A DNA stretch of 64,000 bases. It comes from Streptomyces lomondensis. GTDB taxonomy: Bacteria > Actinomycetota > Actinomycetes > Streptomycetales > Streptomycetaceae. The notes beneath the pieces are model-generated. The model saw only the letters and a list, made by a program, of their open reading frames with translations, was not told the DNA's origin and searched no databases. This document shows, piece after piece, positions 43,409 through 52,862 of the stretch (within the stretch, counting starts at the first letter, position 1; every line of letters starts with the position of its first letter). The DNA is taken from contig NZ_BMWC01000001.1 in assembly GCF_014651035.1 (NCBI RefSeq), positions 62,001 to 126,000 of the forward strand, given 5' to 3'. The translations under genes were made by a program, and so were the position numbers.

Positions 43409-45034
43409 ATGACCGAACTGATCCCGGCTCCCCGCAGCGTCGTCGCCGGTCCGGGCGAGGTGCGGCTGACGGAGCACTCGCGGCTCTACGCCGACACCGC
43501 GACGGAGGGCGTCGGCCACTGGCTGCGCACCGTCCTCCGGCAGGGCACCGGCCTGCCGTTGCGCGAGGGGCGGGAACTCGAAGACGCCGGCGGCGACGGC
43601 GTCGGGCTCCGGATCGACCCCGAACTCGGCCCCGAGGAATACCGCCTCGTCAGCAACGGGGACGGCATCCTCATCGAGGGCGGCGGCCCGGCCGGTGTCT
43701 TCTGGGGCGCCCAGACGCTGCGCCAGCTCCTCGGCCCCGACGCGTTCCGCAGGGCCCCGCTCCGCCGCGACCGCGCCTGGGCCGTGCCGTACCTCACGAT
43801 CGAGGACGCCCCCCGATTCCGCTGGCGCGGCCTCATGCTCGACGTCGCCCGGCACTTCATGCCCAAGGAAGGCGTGCTGCGTTACCTCGATCTGATGGCG
43901 GCGCACAAACTCAACGTCTTCCACTTCCATCTGACGGACGACCAGGGCTGGCGCATCGAGATCAAGCGGCATCCGCGGCTCACCGAGATCGGCTCCTGGC
44001 GCGCCCGCACGAAAACCGGCCACCGGGCCTCACCGCTGTGGGAGGAGAAGCCGCACGGGGGCTACTACACCCAGGACGACATCCGCGAGATCGTCTCCTA
44101 CGCCGCCGAGCGGCATATCACCGTCGTCCCCGAAATCGACGTACCCGGCCACTCGCAGGCCGCCATCGCCGCGTACCCGGAACTCGGCAACACCGACGTC
44201 ATCGACACGACCGCCCTCTCCGTCTGGGACACCTGGGGAATCAACCCGAACGTACTCGCCCCCACTGACAACACCCTGCGCTTCTACGAGGGCGTCTTCG
44301 AGGAAGTGCTGGAGCTGTTCCCGTCGGAGTTCGTCCACGTCGGCGGCGACGAATGCCCCAAGGACCAGTGGCGGCGGTCGGCGACCGCCCAGGCGCGCAT
44401 CCGGGAACTCGGGCTCGCCGACGAGGACGGGCTCCAGTCCTGGTTCATCGGGCACTTCGACGCGTGGCTCACCGCGCGCGGGCGCCGGCTCATCGGCTGG
44501 GACGAGATCCTGGAGGGCGGGCTCGCCGAGGGCGCGGCCGTCTCCTCCTGGCGCGGCTACGCGGGAGGCATCGCCGCCGCCCGGGCCGGCCACGACGTCG
44601 TCATGTGCCCCGAGCAGCAGGTGTATCTGGACCACCGTCAGGCCCCGGGCCCCGAGGAGCCGGTACCGATCGGGTGGGTGCGCACCCTGGAGGACGTCTA
44701 CCGGTTCGAGCCGGTGCCGCCGGAGTTGACGCCCGAGGAGGCCCGGCACGTGCTGGGCAGCCAGGCCAACCTGTGGACCGAGGTGATGGAGGACCACGCG
44801 CGCGTGGACTACCAGGCGTTCCCCCGGCTCGCGGCCTTCGCCGAGGTCGCCTGGAGCGCCCTGCCCGCCCCGGCGGAACGGGACTCCGCCGGCTTCGAGC
44901 ACCGTATGGCCGCCCACTACCGGCGGCTCGACGCCCTGGGCGTCGCCTACCGGCCGCCCGCCGGCCCGCTGCCCTGGCAGCGGCGCCCCGGGGTGCTGGG
45001 CCGCCCGATCGACGGCCCGCCCCCGAACCGGTAG
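43409..45034 (+). CDS. GH20 beta-N-acetylhexosaminidase
   Basis: A 541-residue enzyme without signal peptide that removes terminal GlcNAc from chitooligosaccharides or glycans. An N-terminal GH20b-like domain (about 1-140) precedes the catalytic barrel; the catalytic pair is Asp314-Glu315 in HVGGDECPKDQW, with HLTDDQGWR earlier. ATG 43409 lies one base after the permease stop, with AAAGGA at 43398-43403. As the last gene of the sugar ABC operon it probably splits imported oligomers inside the cell. Confidence 0.93.
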   Translation: MTELIPAPRSVVAGPGEVRLTEHSRLYADTATEGVGHWLRTVLRQGTGLPLREGRELEDAGGDGVGLRIDPELGPEEYRLVSNGDGILIEGGGPAGVFWGAQTLRQLLGPDAFRRAPLRRDRAWAVPYLTIEDAPRFRWRGLMLDVARHFMPKEGVLRYLDLMAAHKLNVFHFHLTDDQGWRIEIKRHPRLTEIGSWRARTKTGHRASPLWEEKPHGGYYTQDDIREIVSYAAERHITVVPEIDVPGHSQAAIAAYPELGNTDVIDTTALSVWDTWGINPNVLAPTDNTLRFYEGVFEEVLELFPSEFVHVGGDECPKDQWRRSATAQARIRELGLADEDGLQSWFIGHFDAWLTARGRRLIGWDEILEGGLAEGAAVSSWRGYAGGIAAARAGHDVVMCPEQQVYLDHRQAPGPEEPVPIGWVRTLEDVYRFEPVPPELTPEEARHVLGSQANLWTEVMEDHARVDYQAFPRLAAFAEVAWSALPAPAERDSAGFEHRMAAHYRRLDALGVAYRPPAGPLPWQRRPGVLGRPIDGPPPNR

Positions 45035-45294
45035 CACCCGGCCGCTGCTCCCGAACAGCTCGAACAGGCCACGGAAAAAGCGCACAAGGGTCACCGAAAG
45101 TGCCAATCGGCACGCACTGGCGAACCTGTGCGAAAACGGACCATCTCCCCGGTGAGGTGGGCGAATGCCTCCTAGCGGACCCGTGTCTTCGGCTCTCGCC
45201 AAGATGTGCCAGAGTTGCCACGTCCGCCCTGTCAGCACGTACCGTACGGCAGCACAGGTGGGACCAGGTGGGGCAGCGGGAAGGGGCAGCCGGT
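45035..45294 (+). promoter_or_regulatory. Intergenic region upstream of the molybdenum hydroxylase operon
   Basis: 260 bases. GTGCC-AATC-GGCAC (45100-45113) is a short palindrome in an A-rich stretch that may hold the promoter. AAGGGG at 45281-45286 is the ribosome site for the TTG start at 45295. No terminator for the GH20 gene was seen. Confidence 0.35.
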
Positions 45295-46188
45295 TTGACC
45301 ACGCACGCACCGCAGGCGGCGCAGGCCGTCACGCTGCCCACGACGCTGGACGAGGCCGTCGCGGCACTCACCGCCGTGCCCGCCGCCGTGCCCGTCGCGG
45401 GCGGCACCGACCTGATGGCCGCCGTCAACTCCGGGCAGCTCAGGCCCGCCGCGCTGGTGGGACTCGGCCGGATCAGCGAGATCCGCGGCTGGCAGTACCA
45501 GGACGGCCACGCGCTGCTCGGCGCCGGCCTCACGCACGCGCGTATGGGCCGCCCCGACTTCGCGGCCCTCATCCCGGCGCTCGCCGCCGCCGCGCGCGCC
45601 GCGGGCCCGCCGCACATCCGCAACGCGGGCACCCTGGGCGGCAACATCGCCTCGGCCGCCCCCACCGGGGACGCGCTGCCGGTGCTGGCCGCCCTGGAGG
45701 CGACCCTGATCATCGCGGGCCCGGGCGGAGCCCGCCGGGAGATCCCGGTGTCGCACCTGCTCGCCGGGATGGAGATGCTGCGCGCCGGTGAACTCATCGG
45801 CTACGTGCGCGTGCCGCTGCTGCACGCCCCGCAGGTCTTCCTGAAGGCGACCGGCCGCACGGGCCCGGGGCGCGCGGTCGCATCCGTCGCCCTGGTCCTG
45901 GACCCCGCGCGCCGGGGCGTGCGCTGCGCGGTGGGCGCCATAGCGCCGATGCCGCTGCGGCCCCTGGAGGCCGAGCAGTGGGTCGGCCGGCTCATCGACT
46001 GGGACAACAACCGCGCGCTCGTCCCCGAGGCCCTGAGCGCCTTCGGGGAGTACGTCGCCGCGGCCTGCATCCCCGACGCGGCCCCGGGCGAGGACGGCTC
46101 CGTACCGCAGCTCCCGCCCGCCGTACTGCACCTGCGGCGCACCGTCGCCGCGCTGGCCCGACGAGCACTGGGGAGGGCGCTGTCGTGA
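45295..46188 (+). CDS. Xanthine-dehydrogenase-type FAD-binding subunit
   Basis: A 297-residue FAD-binding subunit of a molybdenum hydroxylase (CoxM/XdhB-like). The FAD motifs PVAGGTDLMAAVNSGQLRP near 35 and IRNAGTLGGNIASAAPTGD near 110 are intact. The start is TTG 45295 with a fitting ribosome site; no in-frame ATG or GTG gives a complete N-terminus. First gene of the operon with the 2Fe-2S and molybdopterin subunits. Passes electrons from 2Fe-2S centres to an acceptor. Confidence 0.88.
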   Translation: MTTHAPQAAQAVTLPTTLDEAVAALTAVPAAVPVAGGTDLMAAVNSGQLRPAALVGLGRISEIRGWQYQDGHALLGAGLTHARMGRPDFAALIPALAAAARAAGPPHIRNAGTLGGNIASAAPTGDALPVLAALEATLIIAGPGGARREIPVSHLLAGMEMLRAGELIGYVRVPLLHAPQVFLKATGRTGPGRAVASVALVLDPARRGVRCAVGAIAPMPLRPLEAEQWVGRLIDWDNNRALVPEALSAFGEYVAAACIPDAAPGEDGSVPQLPPAVLHLRRTVAALARRALGRALS

Positions 46189-48662
46189 CCGACGACCAGC
46201 ACGGAGAGGGCACGCCCCGGGGTGGCAGCCGCTGGGACCCGCTGCCCCAGGGCGAGTACGACGACGGCGCCACCGCCTTCGTCGAACTGCCCGAGGGGGG
46301 CGTCGACGCCCTGCTGGCCGCCGACAGTCCCCTCGCCGCGCCCGGCCACGGCTACGTACCGCCGCAGATAACGGTCAGCCCCGCGACGACCGCCGGCACC
46401 GACCCGGCCGCCACGGGCGCGTGGCCGGTGCCCGGCGCGCCCGTCGACGGCGCCCAGTGGCACGACCCGCACGCGGCGCACCAGCAGCAGGGCCACGACG
46501 CCGGGGAGCAGCCGTACGGCACCTCCGAGGCGCCCTACGGCACGCCGTACGGCTCCGACACGGGGGCGGGGCAGCACGGCGGGAACGACCGCTTCACGTA
46601 CAACCCCGGTGCCACCGGGCAGTGGAACTTCGAGGAGCCCACGGCGGCGGAGGCCGCACCCGGCCATGACGTGACCGGGCAGTGGTCCATCCCCGTCGCC
46701 GGGGGCGACCTTCCGGACGAGTCGGGCGAGTTCACCACGTCCGCCCTGGTCGAGCAGTGGGGCGGCACCCCACCGGCCACGCTCCCGGGCGGCGCGCCGG
46801 CGCCGTGGGCCACCCAGGCCGCGGGCCAGCCGTGGGGGCAGCCTCCGCAGGAGCCGGCGGGGCAGGACCAGCCCGGGGCGGGTTACCCGCACGGGCCCGA
46901 GCAGGGCCGGGGATACGACCAGGGCCATGGCCACGGGCCCGAGCAGGGCCAGGCGTACGAGCAGGGCCACGGTCATGGCCACGAGCAGGGTCATGGGCAC
47001 GGGGCCGAGCAGGGCCACGGGCATGGTGGCTACGTCGAGGGGCACGAGCAGCCAGAGGCTGCCGGACCGGCCTCCGGATACGCACCGGACCAGCCGCCCG
47101 CCACGCACCTGCCGCACGAGGTGGGGTCCGTCGAGCCCGCGCACGGGCAGCCGACGGCCGGCCACGCGCCGGAGCCGTCCGGATTCGCCGACCAGGGGAC
47201 GGAGCCGTCCGGCTTCGCCGACCACGGGCCGGAAGGCTCGGGTTTCGCCGACGGTGGGGCGGGGCCGTCTGGCGGGGTCGGCCACGCGCCGGAGCCCTCC
47301 GGCTTCGCCGACCACAGGTCCGAACAGCCGGGCTTCGCCGGCCACGGGCCGGAACAGCCGGATTTCGCCGGCCACGGGCCGGAGCAGCCGGACTTCCCCG
47401 ACCACGCCTCGGAGGCCTCCGGTTTCCACGGCCACGGTCCGGAGCAGTCGGGCGTACCCGGCCACGGACCGGAGCAGTCGGGCGTACCCGACCCGTCCGA
47501 CCCCGCCGGTCACCTGGCCGAGCACCCCGCGCCCGCTGGACACGCCCCGGAGCACCCCGGGCCAGATGCGCACGCGCCTGAGCACCTCGGGGCCGCCGCA
47601 CACGCCCCGGAGCACACCGACACCGCCGGCCACGGCCACGGCCCCGAGCAGCCGTACGCCGACACCCCCGGGGAGAACCCCGAGCCCGAGCCCGAGGCGG
47701 ACGCGGAAGCCGGTGCGCCGCCACACGCCGCTCACGAGGCCTCACAGCCTGCTTCCGAGCCCGGTGAGCCCGCGGACGCCCCAGGCGCCCCAGAGGGCGC
47801 TGACAGCCCCGCCGAGGCCGCTCCCGGGCCCCTCCCGGCCCTGGCGGACGCGGAGGGCGGGGCGGAGCCGGCCGACGCCCCCGACCCGGCCGCCGACGGC
47901 GAGGCGACCGACGACCCGGCGCCGGAGGACCCCGCCGCCTCGCAGGACGGGGCCGACGGCCCGGACGACCCGGCCGCCGCCCCCCACGACGCACCCGCCA
48001 CGGCCCCGCAGGAGGAGCACCCCCTCGCCTCCTACGTCCTGCGGGTCAACGGCACCGACCGCCCCGTCAGCGACGCGTGGATCGGCGAGTCCCTGCTGTA
48101 CGTGCTGCGCGAGCGGCTCGGGCTCGCCGGGGCCAAGGACGGCTGCTCGCAGGGCGAGTGCGGGGCGTGCAACGTCCAGGTCGACGGGCGGCTCGTCGCC
48201 TCCTGCCTGGTCCCGGCCGTGACGGCGGCCGGGAGTGAGGTCCGCACCGTGGAGGGCCTGGCCGAGGACGGGCAGCCCTCCGACGTGCAGCGGGCACTCG
48301 CGCGCTGCGGCGCCGTGCAGTGCGGCTTCTGCGTCCCCGGCATGGCGATGACCGTGCACGACCTGCTGGAGGGCAACCCCGCGCCCACCGAGCTGGAGAC
48401 CCGCCAGGCGCTGTGCGGCAACCTGTGCCGCTGCTCCGGCTACCGGGGCGTGGTGGACGCCGTCAAGGAGGTCGTCGCCGAGCGCGAGGCCCACGCCGCG
48501 CCCGCCGACGGCGACGAGCCCCGTATCCCGCACCAGGCGGGCCCGGGCGCCGGTGGCGTGAACGCGTCGGCCTTCGGAGTGGCCCCGGAACCGCACGCCC
48601 CGGATCCGCACTCCCCAGAACCGCATGACCAGCCCTACGGCCAGGACGGAGGCCAGGCGTGA
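46185..48662 (+). CDS. 2Fe-2S subunit with ~615-residue His/Gly/Pro-rich extension
   Basis: An 825-residue protein. Only residues about 616-785 are the usual two-cluster 2Fe-2S subunit (CSQGECGAC near 655 for the plant-type cluster; CGFC and CRC near 705-745 for the second). The N-terminal ~615 residues are low complexity: TGxW motifs (TGAWPVP, TGQWNFE, TGQWSIP), a block of HGPEQG/GHGHEQ, then many GHGPEQ(S/P)(G/D)F units and an acidic Ala/Asp part. Normal relatives are ~150-200 residues. GTG 46185 overlaps the previous stop (GTGA), so the extension is truly in frame with the operon. His density suggests metal binding (inference). Confidence 0.85.
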   Translation: MTDDQHGEGTPRGGSRWDPLPQGEYDDGATAFVELPEGGVDALLAADSPLAAPGHGYVPPQITVSPATTAGTDPAATGAWPVPGAPVDGAQWHDPHAAHQQQGHDAGEQPYGTSEAPYGTPYGSDTGAGQHGGNDRFTYNPGATGQWNFEEPTAAEAAPGHDVTGQWSIPVAGGDLPDESGEFTTSALVEQWGGTPPATLPGGAPAPWATQAAGQPWGQPPQEPAGQDQPGAGYPHGPEQGRGYDQGHGHGPEQGQAYEQGHGHGHEQGHGHGAEQGHGHGGYVEGHEQPEAAGPASGYAPDQPPATHLPHEVGSVEPAHGQPTAGHAPEPSGFADQGTEPSGFADHGPEGSGFADGGAGPSGGVGHAPEPSGFADHRSEQPGFAGHGPEQPDFAGHGPEQPDFPDHASEASGFHGHGPEQSGVPGHGPEQSGVPDPSDPAGHLAEHPAPAGHAPEHPGPDAHAPEHLGAAAHAPEHTDTAGHGHGPEQPYADTPGENPEPEPEADAEAGAPPHAAHEASQPASEPGEPADAPGAPEGADSPAEAAPGPLPALADAEGGAEPADAPDPAADGEATDDPAPEDPAASQDGADGPDDPAAAPHDAPATAPQEEHPLASYVLRVNGTDRPVSDAWIGESLLYVLRERLGLAGAKDGCSQGECGACNVQVDGRLVASCLVPAVTAAGSEVRTVEGLAEDGQPSDVQRALARCGAVQCGFCVPGMAMTVHDLLEGNPAPTELETRQALCGNLCRCSGYRGVVDAVKEVVAEREAHAAPADGDEPRIPHQAGPGAGGVNASAFGVAPEPHAPDPHSPEPHDQPYGQDGGQA

Positions 48663-50968
48663 GCAACGAAGCAGCCACCGCGCAGGCCGCGGAGGCCGCC
48701 CCCGCCCCCGAACCACTGCCGCACGGCCTCGGCGCCTCCCTCCCTGCCGCCGACGCCCGCGCCAAGACGGAGGGCACCTTCCCGTACGCCGCCGACCTGT
48801 GGGCCGAGGGCCTGCTGTGGGCGGCCGTGCTGCGCTCACCGCACCCGCACGCGCGCATCGTGTCCATCGACACCTCCCACGCGCGCGAGATGCCCGGCGT
48901 ACGCGCCGTCGTCACCCACGAGGACGTCCCCGGCAGCCCGCTGCACGGCCGAGGCAAGGCCGACCGCCCGGTCTTCGCCTCCGAGGTCGTACGCCACCAC
49001 GGCGAGCCCATCGCCGCCGTCGCCGCCGACCACCCGGACACCGCGCGCATGGCCGCCGCCGCCGTCATCGTCGAGTACGAGGTGCTCGACCCGGTGACCG
49101 ACCCGGAGCAGGCCTTCGAGGCCGAGCCGCTGCACCCGGACGGCAACCTGATCCGGCACATCCCGCTGCGCCACGGCGACCCGGAGGCGGCCGGCGAGAT
49201 CGTCGTCGAGGGGCTGTACCGCATCGGCCGCGCGGACCCCGCTCCCATCGGCGCCGAGGCGGGCCTGGCCGTACCGCGCCCGGACGGCGGCGTGGAGCTG
49301 TACCTCGCCTCCACCGACCCGCACGCCGACCGCGACACGGCCGCCGCCGCCTTCGGCCTGGAACCCGAGCGGGTCAAGGTCGTCGTCACCGGCGTCCCCG
49401 GCGCCACGGCCGACCGCGAGGACCAGGGCTTCCAGCTGCCGCTCGGCCTGCTGGCGCTGCGCACCGGCTGCCCGGTGAAACTCACCGCCACGCGCGAGGA
49501 GTCCTTCCTCGGCCATGCCCACCGGCACCCCACCCTGCTGCGCTACCGCCACCACGCCGACGGCGAGGGCAGACTCGTCAAGGTCGAGGCGCAGATCCTG
49601 CTCGACGCGGGCGCCTACGCCGACACCTCCGCCGACGCCCTGGCCGCCGCCGTCGCCTTCGCCTGCGGCCCGTACGTCGTCCCGAACGCCTTCATCGAGG
49701 GCTGGGCCGTCCGCACCAACAACCCCCCGTCCGGCCACGTACGCGGCGAAGGGGCCATGCAGGTCTGCGCCGCCTACGAGGCACAGATGGACAAGATCGC
49801 CAAGAAGCTCGGCCTCGACCCGGCCGAGGTGCGGCTGCGCAACGCCATGGCGACCGGCGACGTGCTCCCGACCGGCCAGACCGTGACCTGCCCGGCCCCG
49901 GTCGCCGAACTGCTCCAGGCCGTACGGGACTTCCCGCTGCCGCCGCTGCCCAAGGACACGCCCGAGGACGAGTGGCTGCTGCCCGGCGGCCCCGAGGGCG
50001 CGGGCGAACCGGGCGCGGTGCGCCGGGGCGTGGGCTACGGCGTGGGCATGGTGCACATGCTCGGCGCGGAGGGCGCGGACGAGGTCTCCACGGCGACCGT
50101 CAAGGTCCACGACGGCGTGGCGACGGTGCTGTGCGCGGCCGTCGAGACCGGCCAGGGCTTCACGACCCTGGCCCGGCAGATCGTGCAGGAAACTCTCGGC
50201 GTCGACGAGGTACACGTGGCGCCCGTCGACACCGACCAGCCCCCGGCGGGCGCGGGCTGCCGCGGCCGGCACACCTGGGTGTCGGGCGGCGCCGTCGAGC
50301 GCGCGGCCAAGATGGTCCGCACGCAGCTCCTCCAGCCGCTCGCGCACAAGTTCGGCATGTCCACGGAGCTGCTCCAGATCATCGACGGCAAGATCACGTC
50401 GTACGACGGGGTCCTCTCGACGACCGTCACCGAGGCGCTGGACGGCAAGGAACTGTGGGCCACCGCCCAGTGCCGCCCGCACCCGACCGAGCCGCTGAAC
50501 GAGGCCGGCCAGGGCGACGCCTTCGTGGGCATGGCCTTCTGCGCGATCCGCGCGGTGGTGGACGTCGACATCGAGCTCGGTTCCGTACGGGTCGTGGAAC
50601 TGGCCGTCGCCCAGGACGTGGGCCGGGTCCTGAACCCGGCCCAGCTGGCCGCCCGGATCGAGGCGGGCGTGACCCAGGGCGTGGGCATCGCGCTCACGGA
50701 GAACCTGCGCACGCCGCGCGGCCTGATCCGCCACCCGGACCTCACCGGCTACGCCCTCCCGACGGCCCTCGACGCGCCCGACATCCGCATCGTCCGGCTG
50801 GTCGAGGAGCGGGACGTGGTCGCGCCGTTCGGGGCGAAGGCGGTCAGCGCGGTGCCGGTGGTGGCGTCCCCGGCGGCCGTCGCGTCCGCCGTGCGGGCCG
50901 CGACGGGCCGCCCCGTGAACCGGCTGCCGATCCGCCCGCAGGCCGCGGTCGTCACCGAACGGTCCTGA
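48659..50968 (+). CDS. Molybdopterin-binding subunit, xanthine dehydrogenase-like, degenerate active site
   Basis: A 769-residue large subunit of the molybdenum hydroxylase fold; ETGQGFTTLARQIVQET and RGEGAMQ align with cofactor-binding segments. Two core motifs are changed: the glycine loop GGGFGGKED reads PGATADRED near 245-254, and the C-terminal KGVGEPP motif reads KAVSAVP near 727-733, so the catalytic Glu is Ala731. It may lack hydroxylase activity or act on another chemistry. The GTG start overlaps the previous stop. The frame is intact, so it is not a pseudogene. Confidence 0.85.
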   Translation: MSNEAATAQAAEAAPAPEPLPHGLGASLPAADARAKTEGTFPYAADLWAEGLLWAAVLRSPHPHARIVSIDTSHAREMPGVRAVVTHEDVPGSPLHGRGKADRPVFASEVVRHHGEPIAAVAADHPDTARMAAAAVIVEYEVLDPVTDPEQAFEAEPLHPDGNLIRHIPLRHGDPEAAGEIVVEGLYRIGRADPAPIGAEAGLAVPRPDGGVELYLASTDPHADRDTAAAAFGLEPERVKVVVTGVPGATADREDQGFQLPLGLLALRTGCPVKLTATREESFLGHAHRHPTLLRYRHHADGEGRLVKVEAQILLDAGAYADTSADALAAAVAFACGPYVVPNAFIEGWAVRTNNPPSGHVRGEGAMQVCAAYEAQMDKIAKKLGLDPAEVRLRNAMATGDVLPTGQTVTCPAPVAELLQAVRDFPLPPLPKDTPEDEWLLPGGPEGAGEPGAVRRGVGYGVGMVHMLGAEGADEVSTATVKVHDGVATVLCAAVETGQGFTTLARQIVQETLGVDEVHVAPVDTDQPPAGAGCRGRHTWVSGGAVERAAKMVRTQLLQPLAHKFGMSTELLQIIDGKITSYDGVLSTTVTEALDGKELWATAQCRPHPTEPLNEAGQGDAFVGMAFCAIRAVVDVDIELGSVRVVELAVAQDVGRVLNPAQLAARIEAGVTQGVGIALTENLRTPRGLIRHPDLTGYALPTALDAPDIRIVRLVEERDVVAPFGAKAVSAVPVVASPAAVASAVRAATGRPVNRLPIRPQAAVVTERS

Positions 50969-50976
50969 CCGCCCGC

Positions 50977-51507
50977 ATGGACGGGGTCGTCCTGCTCACC
51001 GGCGTCATGGCGGCCGGCAAGTCGACGGTCGCGCAGGCGCTGGCGGAGACGCTGCCGAGGGCGGCGCACGTCCGCGGGGACGTGTTCCGGCGCATGATCG
51101 TGTCCGGGCGCGAGGAGTACGTCCCCGGTGCGGACGGCGAGGCCCGGGCCCAACTGCTCCTGCGCTACCGGCTGTCGGCCGCGACGGCGGACGCCTACGC
51201 CGGGGCCGGGTTCACGGCGGTCGTCCAGGACGTGGTGCTGGGCGAGGACTTGAGGACGTACGCCGACCTGGTGCGCACCCGCCCGCTGTACGTGGTCGTC
51301 CTCGCGCCGCGCCCCGAGGCGGTGGCCGCACGGGAGGCGGGACGGGCGAAGACCGGGTACGGCGCCGGCTGGACGGTCGGCCTGCTGGACGAAGCGCTGC
51401 GTGCCCGGACCCCGCGCATCGGGCTGTGGCTGGACACCTCGGAGCTGACGGTGGGGCAGACGGTCGAGGCGATTGTGGCGGGAAGGGAACGCGCGAGGGT
51501 CGTCTGA
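50977..51507 (+). CDS. P-loop kinase (AAA_33 / Cpt-like)
   Basis: A 176-residue P-loop protein: Walker A GVMAAGKST near residue 10, then DVFRRMI and VLAPRPEAVAAREAGRAKTGYG, the lid pattern of small kinases like chloramphenicol phosphotransferase. The substrate is unknown. ATG 50977 lies eight bases after the molybdopterin subunit stop, so it may be co-transcribed, but its role with that enzyme is not evident. Confidence 0.75.
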   Translation: MDGVVLLTGVMAAGKSTVAQALAETLPRAAHVRGDVFRRMIVSGREEYVPGADGEARAQLLLRYRLSAATADAYAGAGFTAVVQDVVLGEDLRTYADLVRTRPLYVVVLAPRPEAVAAREAGRAKTGYGAGWTVGLLDEALRARTPRIGLWLDTSELTVGQTVEAIVAGRERARVV

Positions 51508-51677
51508 GCGTCATGTGGGGTGGACGCGTTGTGGTCGCTGGGCACGCGTCGCTGTTCCGGGGCGTTGTCAGTGGTGGGGCGTAGTGTTCTGGGCAGTGGG
51601 AGACGGCTGCCGGGCCTGGCCGGGCGGTCTGCCGTGCTCCGCCAGGGGATGGTGAGCAAGCACATGCGGGGGAGCCC

Positions 51678-52844
51678 ATGAGTACGACCGACGCCGGTAC
51701 CGCGGTGATCACCCTGACCGAGGCCGAGCTGGACCCGTGGGTGACGCACGCGTCGACGCGGCACTGGCTGACCGGCCCCGGACTGCCGTCCGACAGCGGC
51801 GTGCTGACCTTCGCCGGGCTGCGCCGGGAGGGTCTGCGCACGGTGGGGGACTCGACGGGCGATCCGGACGACCGGCTCTCGGCGGAGCTGCGCGAGCAGC
51901 TGGTGATAGGCGGTCTGCTGGGCCCCGCGGGCCTGGAGACGGAGTCGGTCCTGCTGGACGGCGCGACGGGCGAGATCTCGACGACGCACTTCCTGCACGA
52001 CCGCCCCGACCTCATGGACCGCCGCCCCCTGGCCCCCTCCCTGCGGACGCTGGTCCGCTTCGCCGAGGCGACCGACGAACTGGCGGGCCTGCGCGGCCAG
52101 TTCGCCTCCTACGCGGGCCGCTACGGCCTGAAGGCGGTGGCGGAGGCGTCCCAGCACCTCCTGGCCGTCTTCCGGGACGGGACGGACGGCGAACCGGCCC
52201 CGTTCTGGAAGATGGCGGCGCTGATCCGCCCGCTGTCCCTGGTGGCGGGCCGGGGCGGCACGTCCGGGCTCTCCCTGGACCTCCCGCACCGCCTCCTGGA
52301 CCAGGAGTTCGGCCCCGGCAAGGTGGCCCGCTTCGAGGACGTCGACTTCCCCTCGACCCTCACGCACGAGCCGACCCGCCGCTTCCTGCGCGAGGTGGGC
52401 CTGCCGGAGGACGCCCACGTCTTCTCCCTGGACACGGACGTACCGCTGGCGACACTCGCCGAGTACTACGCCGAGACGGGCGCGCCGACGGAACTCCCCT
52501 CCGGCGCCCACCGCCTGATACGCCTCGGCCACCTGATCGAGGACAACAGCCTGGTCATCGACGGCGAGACGGGTGCGGTCCTCAACTGGAGCGAGCCCGA
52601 GGCGACGCTGTACCCGCTGAACACGGACGTGTCGACTCTGGCGTTCACCCTCTGGCTGCTGCACCGCGAGCGCGCGATCGACGCCCAGTCGGACCACGAG
52701 CTGACGACCGACACCTACGACCAGTTGGCCATGACGATGCTCCAGGTCCTGTCGGCGGTCGACCCGACGGGCGTCACCGCGGGCGGCGCCAGACGCCACT
52801 ACTGGACGGACGCGTTCCAGGACGAGGCGGGTGGGGTGCTGTAA
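51678..52844 (+). CDS. SUKH-4 family protein, two tandem domains
   Basis: A 388-residue protein with two copies of the SUKH-4 (SMI1/KNR4-like) fold, about residues 15-185 and 200-375: each has the strand-helix pattern ending in an acidic loop (SVLLDGATGEISTTHF; SLVIDGETGAVLNWSE). SUKH proteins often act as immunity proteins against polymorphic toxins; no toxin gene is adjacent here. The start is ATG 51678 with GGGGGAG upstream. Streptomyces genomes carry SUKH-4 genes with no known partner. Confidence 0.8.
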   Translation: MSTTDAGTAVITLTEAELDPWVTHASTRHWLTGPGLPSDSGVLTFAGLRREGLRTVGDSTGDPDDRLSAELREQLVIGGLLGPAGLETESVLLDGATGEISTTHFLHDRPDLMDRRPLAPSLRTLVRFAEATDELAGLRGQFASYAGRYGLKAVAEASQHLLAVFRDGTDGEPAPFWKMAALIRPLSLVAGRGGTSGLSLDLPHRLLDQEFGPGKVARFEDVDFPSTLTHEPTRRFLREVGLPEDAHVFSLDTDVPLATLAEYYAETGAPTELPSGAHRLIRLGHLIEDNSLVIDGETGAVLNWSEPEATLYPLNTDVSTLAFTLWLLHRERAIDAQSDHELTTDTYDQLAMTMLQVLSAVDPTGVTAGGARRHYWTDAFQDEAGGVL

Positions 52845-52862
52845 GCCGCCCCCGGGCCCTGG

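Noticed and set aside
48659..50968. Calling the molybdopterin subunit a pseudogene because of lost active-site residues
   Set aside because: The frame is intact, coupled to the operon, and the rest of the sequence is well kept, so altered function is more likely.
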